From Pseudomonadota bacterium (lineage in GTDB: Bacteria > Desulfobacterota > Binatia > Binatales > Binataceae): DNA of 64,000 nt. Numbering within the stretch: the stretch's first letter is position 1; each line of letters begins with the position of its first letter. The stretch lies in contig JAJPHZ010000035.1 in the NCBI GenBank assembly GCA_021325025.1, forward strand, positions 186,001 through 250,000, in the 5' to 3' direction. A program made the position numbers and the translations under genes. Shown one piece after another: positions 1-9,191 of this stretch. Under the pieces are notes generated by a model. It was not told the DNA's origin. It ran no database searches and worked only from the letters and a program-made list of their open reading frames with translations.

Positions 1-454
1 TCGTCAGGCAGAAGAACGCTTGGGCCGTCGCCGCATGGCTGACCGCGATCGCCAGCGGCAGCAGCAGCAGGACGGTAAGCCCACCCAGGACGGCCTGCAC
101 GATCACCAATCCGAACGCGAACAAGGCCAGATTGCGGACGAAACGGCGGCGCTCAGCCTGCCAGGCCCAAATCGCCAGTCCCAGCGTCATCAGGGCGACG
201 GTGCCGGCGATCATGCGGTGGCCATGCTCGTAAAGCACGCCGCCCTGCATTTTGGGAAAGAACTTGCCGAAGGACAGCGGCCAGTCGGGCACCGCCAGGG
301 CGGAGCCGGTGGACGTCACCAGTCCGCCGGCGAAAACCAGTACGAAGGTGGCTGCGGCCAGCAGCCGGGCATAGCGATGGAGTCCGCGCAACCCGGAGCG
401 GGGTTGCAGCGCATGGCCCCTCGCTTGTTCATTGCTCATCAGCGCTACATCCAT
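1..454 (-). CDS. ctaA: Heme A synthase CtaA/COX15, 3' end cut by window edge
   Basis: Converts heme O to heme A in the cytoplasmic membrane, the cofactor of aa3 oxidases. The minus-strand reading from the ATG at 454 is open to position 1, so about 151 N-terminal residues are visible. It shows a first membrane segment (about residues 31-50), then a VPDWPLSFGKFFPKM stretch and an EHGHRMIAG motif whose histidines are heme ligands in the COX15/CtaA family, then further membrane segments. It lies 84 nt downstream of oxidase subunit I on the same strand, which fits a coxB-coxA-ctaA operon. The family is normally 300-350 aa, so more than half lies outside the window. Confidence 0.88.
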   Translation of the reverse strand, partial: MDVALMSNEQARGHALQPRSGLRGLHRYARLLAAATFVLVFAGGLVTSTGSALAVPDWPLSFGKFFPKMQGGVLYEHGHRMIAGTVALMTLGLAIWAWQAERRRFVRNLALFAFGLVIVQAVLGGLTVLLLLPLAIAVSHAATAQAFFCLT

Positions 455-538
455 GAGGCCTGATTGGGAGCGAACCGCGTGTCGCGGTCTCCGCCATACC
501 TATTCTCTCAGGCACTCAACTCACCAAGCAACGGCCAA

Positions 539-2293
539 CTAGTGGGCCACCGCGGCCCTGGCCGGCAGCTCGACGTTCTGCGGCAGATAGTCTTCGGCCG
601 TCAGCGGTGAACTGTATTCGTAGGGGCCATGATAGACCACCGGCAGCGGCCCGTCCCAGTTGCCGTGGGGCGGCGGGGTCGGCGTGGTCCATTCCAAGGT
701 GTTGGCGCGCCAGGGATTGTCCTCGGCCTTTTTGCCTTTGGCCAGGCTCCAGATGATGTTGGCCAGCAGCAGGAATTGCGCCGCACCCAACACGAAGGCG
801 CTGATCGAGATGAAGACGTTGATGGGCTGAATGGGCTTGAGGAAGTCGTACTGGAGCGGGTTATAGATCCGGCGCATGTGGCCGTTCATGCCCAGGATAT
901 GCATCGGGAAGAAGGTGCAGTTGAAGGCGATGAAGGTAATCCAGAAGTGGATCTTGGCCAGCGTCTCGTTCATCATCCGCCCGAACATCTTGGGGAACCA
1001 GTAGATGATCGCGCCGAAGAAGGCGAACAGGCTGCCGCCAAAGAGCACGTAATGGATGTGGGCGACGATGAAGTAGGTGTCGTGGATAAACATGTCCACC
1101 GGCGTGCAGGCCATGAAGATGCCCGACAGGCCGCCAATCACGAACATCGCCACGAACGCCAGCGCGTTCATCATCGCCGCCGTGTAGTGGATGTTGCCCT
1201 TGTAGATGGTGCCCAGCCAGTTGAAGGTCTTAATCGCCGAGGGCACGCCGATAATCATGGTGGTGAGCATGAAGCCGCTGCCCAGCGCGGGATTCATGCC
1301 GGACTGGAACATGTGATGGCCCCATACGATCCACGACAGAAACGCGATCGCCGCCATCGCGTAGGCCATCGCGCGGTAGCCGAAGATGGGTTTGCGCGAA
1401 AAGGTCGCAATCATCTCCGACGCCATCCCCATCGCGGGCAGAATCATGATGTAGACCTCGGGATGGCCGAAGAACCAGAACAGATGCTGCCACAGCAGCG
1501 GCTCGCCGCCGCCCGCGGGCAGGAAGAAATGCGTGCCGGCCAGGCGGTCGAACAGCAGCAGGGCCAGCGCCGTGGTCAGCACCGGCAGCGCCAGCAGCAG
1601 CAAAATCGCGGTGATGAACAGCGACCACACCACCAGCGGCAGGCGGAAAAACGTCATCCCTTTGGTGCGCATGTTGATGGTGGTGGTGATGTAATTGATC
1701 GAGCCCATCAGCGAGGAGATGCCGAGCACAATCAGGCTGATGCACCACAGGTTCTGGCCCCAATCGACCCCGGTGTAGACGGGCACCGCGCTTAGCGGCG
1801 CATACGAGGTCCATCCCGCCGCCGCCGGTCCGCCGGGCACGAAGAACGAGGCCAGCATGATCAGGCCCGCCACCGCGCCGACCCAGAACGACAGCATGTT
1901 GAGCACCGGGAAGGCCATGTCGCGCGCGCCAATCATCAGCGGGATCAAAAAGTTGCCGTAGCACCCGACCAGGATCGGCATGATCACGAAGAAGATCATG
2001 ATGGTGGCGTGCATGGTGAACATCGAGTTGTAGGTATTGGGCGGGATGGCGCCGTCGTACATGTAGGGTTCGGGCACCCAGTGCATGAACGGCACGGCGG
2101 TTTCGGGAAAGGCCAGCTCCCACCGCATCAGCATCGCCATCGCCCCGCCAATCGACATCATGAACAGCGCCATGAACAGGAACTGCCTGGCGATCATCTT
2201 GTGGTCGGTGGAGAAGATGTACTTGCGAATGAAGCTGAGCTCGTGGTGCTCAGCGTGTCCTGCATGAACTGCCGCAGCCGGAGTACTACTCAT
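539..2293 (-). CDS. ctaD: Cytochrome c oxidase subunit I (aa3-type)
   Basis: Catalytic subunit of the heme-copper oxidase that reduces O2 to water and pumps protons across the cytoplasmic membrane. The 584-aa protein has about 12 membrane segments. Visible key residues are His95 (heme a ligand), Asp125 in GARDMAFP (D-channel entrance), the GHPEVY motif at 276-281 (CuB His277, Glu279, Tyr281), His326-His327 (CuB) and His412/His414 (heme a3 and heme a). The HPEVY form marks an A1-type enzyme. It follows subunit II by 57 nt and precedes heme A synthase, so the three are probably co-transcribed. Length and motifs are normal for the family. Confidence 0.97.
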   Translation of the reverse strand: MSSTPAAAVHAGHAEHHELSFIRKYIFSTDHKMIARQFLFMALFMMSIGGAMAMLMRWELAFPETAVPFMHWVPEPYMYDGAIPPNTYNSMFTMHATIMIFFVIMPILVGCYGNFLIPLMIGARDMAFPVLNMLSFWVGAVAGLIMLASFFVPGGPAAAGWTSYAPLSAVPVYTGVDWGQNLWCISLIVLGISSLMGSINYITTTINMRTKGMTFFRLPLVVWSLFITAILLLLALPVLTTALALLLFDRLAGTHFFLPAGGGEPLLWQHLFWFFGHPEVYIMILPAMGMASEMIATFSRKPIFGYRAMAYAMAAIAFLSWIVWGHHMFQSGMNPALGSGFMLTTMIIGVPSAIKTFNWLGTIYKGNIHYTAAMMNALAFVAMFVIGGLSGIFMACTPVDMFIHDTYFIVAHIHYVLFGGSLFAFFGAIIYWFPKMFGRMMNETLAKIHFWITFIAFNCTFFPMHILGMNGHMRRIYNPLQYDFLKPIQPINVFISISAFVLGAAQFLLLANIIWSLAKGKKAEDNPWRANTLEWTTPTPPPHGNWDGPLPVVYHGPYEYSSPLTAEDYLPQNVELPARAAVAH

Positions 2294-2350
2294 ATAGTCC
2301 GATCCTTCTGACCCGTTCCTTGCAAAACTCCAAAGTCCGCCACGCCCGTG

Positions 2351-3019
2351 TTATTTGCCCTGCGAGTACTTGTCCTTAAGCCAGTGCTGAAAATCTTCCT
2401 CCGATTGAACGTACAATGTGCCCTTCATCCCCGAATGCCCAAATCCGCACAACTCCGCGCAAGGGATCTCGTACTGCCCCGGCTTGGTGGCCTCGAACCA
2501 CACATGAATTTCGCGGCCCGGCACGGCGTCCTGCTTAAGCCGAATCCAAGGCACGAAGAAACTGTGAATCACGTCCTTGGAGCTGAGCTGGAAGCGCACC
2601 ACCTTGTTGACCGGAACGTGGAACTCGTTTTCCACCGTCACGTCGTCGGCGGTGCCCAGCTTGCCGTCGGGACCGGGGTAGGTGATTTCCCAGTTGAACT
2701 GCTTGGCGGTAACCTTGTAGAAGACGTCGCCCGGCGGACCCTGCTCCTTGATATTGGCCCAGGTGGAGCGGCTGAGCAGCGCCAACCCGATCAAGATCAC
2801 CGCGGTTACCGTCGTCCACAGTACTTCCAGGCGCGGATTGCCCTCGATATAGGTCGCCTTGCGGCCGGGCCGGCTGCGATATTGGATCATGAAGACGATC
2901 ATCGCGATCGTGACCAGAGCCCAGACCACGGCGGTAATCCAGAAGATCAATGTGAAGAGGAAATCGATGCGCGGCGAGAAAGTCGAGATTCCTTCAGGCA
3001 ACCAAAAATGCTCAATCAT
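2351..3019 (-). CDS. ctaC: Cytochrome c oxidase subunit II
   Basis: Carries the CuA centre that accepts electrons from cytochrome c. The 222-aa protein has two N-terminal membrane segments (about 20-45 and 66-83) and a periplasmic cupredoxin domain. The CuA ligands are all present: His152, then Cys187, Glu189, Cys191, His195 and Met198 in CAELCGFGHSGM. No fused cytochrome c domain follows. The start is supported by a GGAAGG ribosome-binding site about 9 nt upstream. It is the first gene of the visible oxidase operon; the promoter should lie in the divergent gap before the acyl-CoA ligase gene. Confidence 0.96.
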   Translation of the reverse strand: MIEHFWLPEGISTFSPRIDFLFTLIFWITAVVWALVTIAMIVFMIQYRSRPGRKATYIEGNPRLEVLWTTVTAVILIGLALLSRSTWANIKEQGPPGDVFYKVTAKQFNWEITYPGPDGKLGTADDVTVENEFHVPVNKVVRFQLSSKDVIHSFFVPWIRLKQDAVPGREIHVWFEATKPGQYEIPCAELCGFGHSGMKGTLYVQSEEDFQHWLKDKYSQGK

Positions 3020-3333
3020 TCAGGCAACCTTCCGTTCTCTAGAAAATGTCGCACACGAAGGGGGGCAAACGCGCTCCCACCACCAATTCGGCGGGCATTA
3101 TGCGGCTGCGGATTCGTTTTCGGAAATGAAAAATACTGGCTTTCGATCCGAACCCGGTCTAATGCCTGCTCCGCCCGCAAGCCCCATCTTCCCCAACCGA
3201 GGGCGACAGTAGGCCGGACCGGAAATTAATGCAAGAGCAACCAGCGCGGCGGGGCAAAAACGGTGGCCGGCTTTGCGACAGGCCGCAGGCGCCGCTTGGT
3301 GTGCGCCTTGTTTCAGGCTAAATAGAGCGCACC
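3020..3333. other. Divergent intergenic region, oxidase operon / acyl-CoA ligase
   Basis: This 314-bp gap separates two divergently transcribed units and must hold both promoters. I see no convincing -35/-10 pair, no clear repeat and no plausible small gene; short open frames here have no ribosome-binding site. Confidence 0.6.
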
Positions 3334-5133
3334 ATGGAGCGACCCACGATGACCTCCGCGCCTTCACTTGCGCATGCCTTTGAGCACAACGCCGCCAGAT
3401 ACGGACCGCGCGTCTTTTTGCGCGAGAAACGCAACGGCGCCTGGTGCGACCTGTCGTGGTCGCAGGTCGCCGCCGCGACCCGCCGGCTGCGCGCCGGTTT
3501 GATCGGGCTGGGGCTGCGGCCCGGCGACCGGATTGCGATCCTGGCGGAAAACTGCCCGCAGTGGGTAATCACCGACCTGGCCGCGCTGGGACTGGGCGCG
3601 GTGGTGGTACCGCTTTATCCGACCAGTTCGGCCGATGAAATCGAGCACGTGCTGAGTGATTCCGGCGCTCGCGCAATCGCGGTAAGCGGCGCGGAGAATG
3701 TGAACAAAGTCGCCGCGCTCGCCCCGCGCCTGCCCGACCTGCACACGGTCGTGACCCTGCGCGAGGACACCCCGGTACCCGCCGCCGCGCCGCCCTCAGC
3801 GCGGGTGGTGACGATGGAGAGCTTGTGCAACGCCGCCGAAGCCGGGCTCGCCGAAGCTACACGCTCCGATATCGCGACGATCATCTATACTTCGGGCACC
3901 ACCGGGCCGTCCAAAGGCGTGGTGCTCAGCCACGGCAACATCCTGGCCAACTGCCACTCCAATCAGGCCGCGCTGGAGTTGAACGATCGCGACGAAATCC
4001 TGTCCTTTCTGCCGGTGGCGCATTCCTTCGAACGCACCGCCGGCTATTACACCGTGCTGACCGCGGGCGGCACTATCTCCTACGCCGAAGGGCTGGGGCA
4101 AATCGCGCAAAATCTGCTCGAAATCAACCCCTCCATCGTGCTGACCGTGCCGCGGCTGCTGGAAGTGATTCACAGCCGCATTGTGCGCACGGTGGAAAAA
4201 TCGCCGGCCCTGCGCCGGCGTCTGTTCGACCTGGCGCTGGCCACCGGCAGACGCGCGGGCACGTATCGTTTCGAGGGCCGCGCCGTGCCAGTACATCTGG
4301 CCGCCCCGATGGCGCTGTTTCGCAAGCTGGTCTTCGCGCGGATTCGCGGCCTGTTCGGCACCCGGCTGCGCTACCTGATTTCAGGCGGCGCTCCCCTGCC
4401 CCGGGAGATTTTCGAGTTTTTCGCCGCCGCCGAAGTTCCGATCGTCGAAGGCTATGGGCTGACCGAGGCTGCGCCGGTGGTGTCGGTCAACCTGCTGGGG
4501 CGCACCCGGCCGGGCACGGTGGGCCGGGCGCTTGAGGGAATTGAGGTGAAGCTTGCCGAGGACGGCGAACTGCTGGTGCGCGGCGCCAACGTGATGCAAG
4601 GCTACTACAAACTGGAGGCGGACACCCGGGCGGCAATCGACGAGCAGGGATGGCTGCACACCGGCGATATCGCGACCCTCGACGCGCAGGGCTTCATCGC
4701 CATCCGCGACCGCAAGAAAGAAATCATCGTGCTCTCGGGCGGCAAGAACGTATCGCCGGCCGCCCTGGAGGGCAAACTCGGCCGTATCCCGTTGATCGCG
4801 CAGGCCTGTGTGGTGGGCGACCGGCGCAAGCATGTCGGCGCGCTGCTGGTGCCCGATTTTGAAAAGCTTAAGGAAGAATTCAAGAGTGCTGATATTGACG
4901 CCAACTCGGCGCGGGCGCTGGTCGAAGATCCCAGAGTCAAGGCGCTGTATCATCAAAAACTGCGCGAGCTTAACCGCAACCTGGCCGACTACGAGGCCAT
5001 CTCCGCCTTCCGTCTGATCGCAACGCCGTTCTCCCAGGAGGCCGGCGAGATCACGCCGACGCTCAAACTGCGCCGCAAGGTGATCCTGGAGCACTACAAA
5101 CAAGCAGTAGAAAGCATGTACGACGGGAGCTGA
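3334..5133 (+). CDS. Long-chain fatty acid--CoA ligase (FadD15-like, AMP-forming)
   Basis: Activates fatty or related carboxylic acids with ATP and CoA, through an acyl-adenylate, for beta-oxidation or lipid synthesis. The 599-aa protein has the adenylate-forming P-loop at 183-200 (IIYTSGTTGPSKG), a GYGLTE motif near residue 374, a TGD motif before DRKKE, and the GGKN-type lysine of the C-terminal lid. It resembles the large FadD15/AMP-ligase group rather than the FadD13 group. Two candidate starts lie 15 nt apart (3334 and 3349), with no strong ribosome-binding site to decide. It stands alone, with no acyl-CoA dehydrogenase beside it. Confidence 0.93.
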   Translation: MERPTMTSAPSLAHAFEHNAARYGPRVFLREKRNGAWCDLSWSQVAAATRRLRAGLIGLGLRPGDRIAILAENCPQWVITDLAALGLGAVVVPLYPTSSADEIEHVLSDSGARAIAVSGAENVNKVAALAPRLPDLHTVVTLREDTPVPAAAPPSARVVTMESLCNAAEAGLAEATRSDIATIIYTSGTTGPSKGVVLSHGNILANCHSNQAALELNDRDEILSFLPVAHSFERTAGYYTVLTAGGTISYAEGLGQIAQNLLEINPSIVLTVPRLLEVIHSRIVRTVEKSPALRRRLFDLALATGRRAGTYRFEGRAVPVHLAAPMALFRKLVFARIRGLFGTRLRYLISGGAPLPREIFEFFAAAEVPIVEGYGLTEAAPVVSVNLLGRTRPGTVGRALEGIEVKLAEDGELLVRGANVMQGYYKLEADTRAAIDEQGWLHTGDIATLDAQGFIAIRDRKKEIIVLSGGKNVSPAALEGKLGRIPLIAQACVVGDRRKHVGALLVPDFEKLKEEFKSADIDANSARALVEDPRVKALYHQKLRELNRNLADYEAISAFRLIATPFSQEAGEITPTLKLRRKVILEHYKQAVESMYDGS

Positions 5134-5512
5134 ATGATTTAATGGGTCGGCAACCCCCTGGTTCGTAAAGCTGTGCCGTTGGGCGTTCGCAAAACGCTCG
5201 TCGATTCCCCTCAAAGCCGCAATTCTCCGATAATTTCCTTTTAAGATTCTTCGCACCGGGCCGCCGTACCGCGGTTGCACGCGCGGCCCGACTCACGCGT
5301 CGTGACCCGGCGGCGCCAATTCGATGCCTTGGCGGTGTCGTCAGTCAGGGGCCGGTTATGCGCTAATCCCTGTGCGCGTTCTTTTTTTGCTCGGGAACTA
5401 TTTGCCGGCGATTGCTGGTTCACATTACTTACGAGCCAGGCCGTTGCGGCGTTTGGTTCAGTTGCCGCATCGCCGACTCAATCCGGCTCGAATAAGTGTT
5501 CGGTGAAAAGTC
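5134..5512. other. Intergenic region with an inverted repeat
   Basis: Between the ligase gene and the lipoprotein gene lie 379 bp without a credible gene. An 8-bp perfect inverted repeat (CGGGCCGC at 5257-5264, GCGGCCCG at 5283-5290) could act as a terminator stem for the ligase gene, but no T-run follows. The promoter of the lipoprotein gene should be in the second half; I cannot fix its position. Confidence 0.5.
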
Positions 5513-6526
5513 ATGGAGTTATGGATTCCGCAAGCGCGCCTGGCGCGGCTGCTATCGGTGTGTTTGTTATGCATGGCCCTGGTGGCGTGCGGGGGAGGCG
5601 GCGGCGGGGCCAGCGTTACCCATACACACTTTATCGTGGTGAACAGCGACGCGGGCGGCGTTCCAAATCAACCCAGCGTGGCCACCTTCGACCGCGGCGA
5701 TCAGGGCGATACCGCCCCCGAGCTCTCAATCAGCGGGGCGCACACCGGTCTGGATGGGGGAGCGTCGCAAAGCGTCGCGATCACCAATAACGAGATTTTT
5801 GTCGCTAACCCTCAGATCGCGAGCATCACGGTTTACTCCGCAGCGGCCAACGGCGACATGATGCCCGCCGCCACCATCGCCGGAGCGAACACGGGTCTGA
5901 TGCGGCCAGTTGGCCTGGCCAGTACGGGCGGCAAACTTTATGTATCCGATGCTGCCGCCAACGCCATCGTGATATTCAACAGCACGGACTCGGGGAACAC
6001 GGCGCCGACGGCAACGATCGTGGGGCCTTCGACGATGCTGTCGGGACCGCAGGGAATTGCCGTCGACAACAGCGGAAATTTGTTCGTGGCCAACACCGGC
6101 AACGCCGATGTGCTGATGTTCGCCGCAAGCGCGTCGGGCAACGCGCCGCCGTCGGCTACAATATCCGGTCCGCTCACCCAATTGGTCAAACCGGTCGCGG
6201 TCGCACTGGATGGCCATGGCAATGTGCTGGTGAGCGACGACGGTGGCAAACCTGATGTGCTACTGTTCTTCAACGCCGCCGCCAACGGCAACGTCGCGCC
6301 CGACAGGACGATCAGCGGCGCAGCAACGACGCTTCACGCTCCCGGCGCAATCGCCCTTGATGCCGGCGGCCGGATTGTAGTGGCCAACACCGCGAGCGAC
6401 AGTATCGTGGTTTTCCCGGCGGGTTCCTCGGGCAATCAACCGCCCGAGGAAATGATCCAAGGCGCGACGACCGCGCTGTCAAGCCCGGTCGGCCTGGCAG
6501 TGGTTACGGTTGAAGGTCCTCCCTGA
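5513..6526 (+). CDS. NHL-type beta-propeller lipoprotein
   Basis: A 337-aa exported protein of unknown substrate. The N-terminus has a basic start, a hydrophobic stretch and the lipobox LVAC with Cys26, followed by a run of glycines, so it is probably membrane-anchored. From about residue 40 onward it is a tandem of roughly 50-residue units that repeat the pattern SGN..P..TI.G..T.L..P.GIA.D..G...VAN, typical of NHL or SMP-30-like propellers; about six blades can be counted. Such proteins usually bind ligands or partners rather than catalyse. No neighbour reveals a specific role: the next gene is convergent and only 21 bp away. Confidence 0.8.
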   Translation: MELWIPQARLARLLSVCLLCMALVACGGGGGGASVTHTHFIVVNSDAGGVPNQPSVATFDRGDQGDTAPELSISGAHTGLDGGASQSVAITNNEIFVANPQIASITVYSAAANGDMMPAATIAGANTGLMRPVGLASTGGKLYVSDAAANAIVIFNSTDSGNTAPTATIVGPSTMLSGPQGIAVDNSGNLFVANTGNADVLMFAASASGNAPPSATISGPLTQLVKPVAVALDGHGNVLVSDDGGKPDVLLFFNAAANGNVAPDRTISGAATTLHAPGAIALDAGGRIVVANTASDSIVVFPAGSSGNQPPEEMIQGATTALSSPVGLAVVTVEGPP

Positions 6527-6547
6527 CGGTTCGCGCAGTTCGCGCGG

Positions 6548-8215
6548 TCAGCCTCGCCCGGAGCGCAAAACCTTGCCCGGCAGGCAGTCGTTGGGCTTGC
6601 CGTGCTCGTATAGTACTTCGCCGTTGACGACCGAGTATTCCATTCCGGTCGCGGGCACCACTACGCGCCGTCCGCCGCCGGGCAGGTCGAAGCGGACTTC
6701 GGGGCGCTGTGCGTCAGAGCCCACGGTGGTGAAGTCAAAGATCGCAAAGTCCGCCGCCATCCCGGGCAGCAGGCGGCCGCGATCCTTAAGGCCGAAGAAA
6801 TCGGCCGGCTCTGACGTGATCCGTTTGACCGCCAGCTCCAGGCTGAGGCGTTGTTTGTCCCGCACCCACGTGCCCAGCAGCTCGGTGCAATAGCCGGCGT
6901 CGCAGAACAGATCGACGTGCGCGCCGCCGTCGGACAGTCCCAGCATCACACGCGGATCGCCCAGCAACTCGTCGGCGACTTCGAATCGCGCCGCCGAAAA
7001 ACGCATGTCGAGGTCCGCCTCCAGCGCGAGGTCGAGCAGCGTGTCGAGCGGGTCGGTGTTGCGCTGCGCGGCGATCTCCGCCACCGACTTGCCGATCAGT
7101 GGCTGGTGCGCCGGGCTGGCGGTTTCGTTGACCCAAACCATGTTCAGGTTGCCGTGCCAATTACGGTGGAGCTTGAGCTCTTCGTGGAAGCGCCGTCTGA
7201 AGGCCGGGTCGCGATACAGCCGCTTTTGCACGTCAGGGGGCTGATTAAAGGCCTGATTCCAGCACGGATAGGGTGAGAACATGAAGGGGGAACGCAGGTC
7301 GATGTCGCCGATGAGCGGCACCGCCAGCAGCTGCGGACGTCCGCCGCGCGCCACCAGCGGCTCAAGGCGTTTGACCAGCCGCAGGTGGGCATCAGGAATG
7401 TCATAGCGTTTGATGATGGCCAGCCATGTCACGCGCCCGCCACTGGCCTCCAGCAGCGTCTCCAGCGTTTCGTAATCTTCGCTGCTGGCACCGCCCGTGC
7501 GCGGCGCAATCTCGACCACGCCGTGGCCCAGTTCCTTGAGCACGCTGGCGTACTCGCGCAACTCCTCGCGGCTGGCCAGCCGGCTGCCCAACGGCTTGCC
7601 CTGATAGCCGATGTGATTGGGCACCTGGCTGGTGGAAAAGCCCATCGCACCCGCCGCCACCGCTTCCTTGATCAGCGCGCGCACCTGGGCCGTCTCCTCG
7701 GCGGTGGCGGCGCGTTGATTGGACTCGGGACCCATCACGTAATGGCGCAGCGGAGTCAGCGGCGCCAGGAAGCCCAGGTTGAGTGCGCTGCCACGCCGCT
7801 CGGCGGCGTCCATGAACTGCGGAAAGGTCTCCCACTCCCACTTGATGCCGCGGCTTAGCACGTCGAAGGGAATCGATTCGACGTTGACCAGGTCCCAGGT
7901 CGCGACCTCGCGCTCGGCGGGCCTGCACGGCGCCAGCCCGACGCCGCAGTTGCCCATGATGACGGTCGTGACGCCGTGCCATGAGGAGCAGCTAATCAGC
8001 GGGTCCCAACAGATCTGCGCGTCGTAGTGAGTGTGCGGATCGATAAAGCCGGGCGCGACGACCAGGTCCGAGGCGTCCAGCGTGCGGCGCGCTGGACCGC
8101 TGAGTTTGCCGATTTCCACGATGCGGCCCTGCGCCACGCCGATGTCGGCGTGATAGGCGGGGCGCCCGGTGCCGTCCACCACCATCCCGTTGCGGATCAA
8201 CAAGTCCAGTGCCAT
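6548..8215 (-). CDS. D-aminoacylase / N-acyl-D-amino-acid deacylase family amidohydrolase
   Basis: A 555-aa metal-dependent amidohydrolase. The N-terminal beta-sandwich strand is followed by the metal-binding signature PGFIDPHTHYDAQ (residues about 54-66), which is diagnostic of the D-aminoacylase/dihydropyrimidinase-like branch. A second metal region (GVTTVIMGNCGVG) and a C-terminal LSDGGAHVD motif carry the other expected ligands. Family members remove acyl groups from N-acyl-D-amino acids; the natural substrate here is unknown. It is the last gene of a minus-strand run that begins near 10744, 45 nt after greA. Confidence 0.88.
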   Translation of the reverse strand: MALDLLIRNGMVVDGTGRPAYHADIGVAQGRIVEIGKLSGPARRTLDASDLVVAPGFIDPHTHYDAQICWDPLISCSSWHGVTTVIMGNCGVGLAPCRPAEREVATWDLVNVESIPFDVLSRGIKWEWETFPQFMDAAERRGSALNLGFLAPLTPLRHYVMGPESNQRAATAEETAQVRALIKEAVAAGAMGFSTSQVPNHIGYQGKPLGSRLASREELREYASVLKELGHGVVEIAPRTGGASSEDYETLETLLEASGGRVTWLAIIKRYDIPDAHLRLVKRLEPLVARGGRPQLLAVPLIGDIDLRSPFMFSPYPCWNQAFNQPPDVQKRLYRDPAFRRRFHEELKLHRNWHGNLNMVWVNETASPAHQPLIGKSVAEIAAQRNTDPLDTLLDLALEADLDMRFSAARFEVADELLGDPRVMLGLSDGGAHVDLFCDAGYCTELLGTWVRDKQRLSLELAVKRITSEPADFFGLKDRGRLLPGMAADFAIFDFTTVGSDAQRPEVRFDLPGGGRRVVVPATGMEYSVVNGEVLYEHGKPNDCLPGKVLRSGRG

Positions 8216-8260
8216 CGGCGTTGAGCTCCTTTCAATCGGAGGGCGGCGGCTGTTCGCTGA

Positions 8261-8764
8261 TTAGCCTTCGCTGTTATTGCCGTTGTCCGACGCGATCAGA
8301 TCATGAATGGTGAGCAGGCGCGTGACCACGTAACAGCGCTTGCCCCTGGGGGTCTGCACTTCGAAGTCATCGCCCTCGCCCCGCCCCAGCATCGCCTTGC
8401 CCAGCGGCGACGCCAGCGAGATGCGGTTGAGCGAGGCGTCAACCTCCTCGGGGACCACGATTTCGTATTCGGTGCGGCTGCCCTCATCGAGGTCCTCAAC
8501 CTCGACCTTGCTGCCCAGGCCCACAGTGTCGCGGGGCACCGAATCAAGATTGATGCGGGCCAGTTCGGCAATCCGGAGCTCATAGTTGGACAGCCGGGCG
8601 CGCAAGAATTCCTGGCGCTGCTTGGCCATCGCCCATTCAGCATTCTCCGACAGGTCGCCATGGGCACGGGCCCGTTCCAGTTCCCTGGGCAGGTCAACGG
8701 TGAGTTCGCGCTTGAGATTCTCCATCTCTTTGCGCAGTCGCTTGACTACAGGTAGTTCCGCCAT
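8261..8764 (-). CDS. greA: Transcription elongation factor GreA
   Basis: Rescues backtracked RNA polymerase by stimulating transcript cleavage through the secondary channel. I place the start at the ATG at 8764, because a strong GGAGGAAGGGAG site sits just upstream; an in-frame extension to 8884 is arginine-rich and has no support. The resulting 167-aa protein has the N-terminal coiled coil with the GDLSENAEW tip motif carrying the catalytic acidic residues, and a C-terminal FKBP-like domain (from about residue 85). Length is normal for GreA/GreB. Why it sits among catabolic genes is not apparent. Confidence 0.92.
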   Translation of the reverse strand: MAELPVVKRLRKEMENLKRELTVDLPRELERARAHGDLSENAEWAMAKQRQEFLRARLSNYELRIAELARINLDSVPRDTVGLGSKVEVEDLDEGSRTEYEIVVPEEVDASLNRISLASPLGKAMLGRGEGDDFEVQTPRGKRCYVVTRLLTIHDLIASDNGNNSEG

Positions 8765-8901
8765 TGCTCCCTTCCTCCGCCGCCTCCTCGCATCGCGAGT
8801 CGGAGCGCCGGCCGCCCGCTTGGGAGGTCCGCGCCGGCGAGGGTATCCAACTCTATCTTTCCTCGCCGCGGGCGGCGGCTGCAATACTGTGACGGCCGCG
8901 C

Positions 8902-9135
8902 CTAGTCGGCCACGATCGAGGTCAGACTGCGATTGACTCCGGCGACGCTCTGGATGTTGTGCACCACCAGTTCGCCCAGCGACGAGACATCATCGGATTC
9001 CACCATCGCGATTATATCATGGGGGCCGGTGACGGTATGGGCGTAAATAACCCCTTTGACTCCGCGCAGCTTTTGCACCACCTCCTTGGCTTTGCCCGGA
9101 GAGGTGTCGATCAGGATGAAGGCTTTAACCGTCAT
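8902..9135 (-). CDS. Stand-alone Lrp/AsnC ligand-binding (RAM) domain protein
   Basis: A 77-aa protein that corresponds to the effector-binding and oligomerisation half of Lrp/AsnC regulators and has no DNA-binding HTH. The alpha-beta pattern is visible: an opening strand (VKAFILIDT), a helix with KAKEVVQKLRGV, then HTVTGPHDIIAMVES, the usual G.yD.....v motif. Such stand-alone RAM proteins probably bind amino acids or related ligands and may pair with full-length regulators. It starts 57 nt after the hydroxyacyl-CoA dehydrogenase gene on the same strand, with a GGAGG-type site upstream. Confidence 0.82.
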   Translation of the reverse strand: MTVKAFILIDTSPGKAKEVVQKLRGVKGVIYAHTVTGPHDIIAMVESDDVSSLGELVVHNIQSVAGVNRSLTSIVAD

Positions 9136-9191
9136 GCATGAGCCTCCTTCTCACGCCGCCCTGCCCGGGTTTGACTGCGGGCGCCCGCGCG

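Noticed and set aside
629-1795. Large plus-strand open frame opposite cytochrome oxidase subunit I
   Set aside because: It is a codon-bias shadow of a certain gene in GC-rich DNA, rich in Arg, Gln and His with no domain.
5275-5790. Open frame overlapping the beta-propeller lipoprotein start
   Set aside because: It is in another frame over the lipobox of a clear lipoprotein and has shadow-type composition.
8765-8884. N-terminal extension of GreA
   Set aside because: The extra 40 residues are basic low complexity, and a strong ribosome-binding site lies directly before the ATG at 8764.
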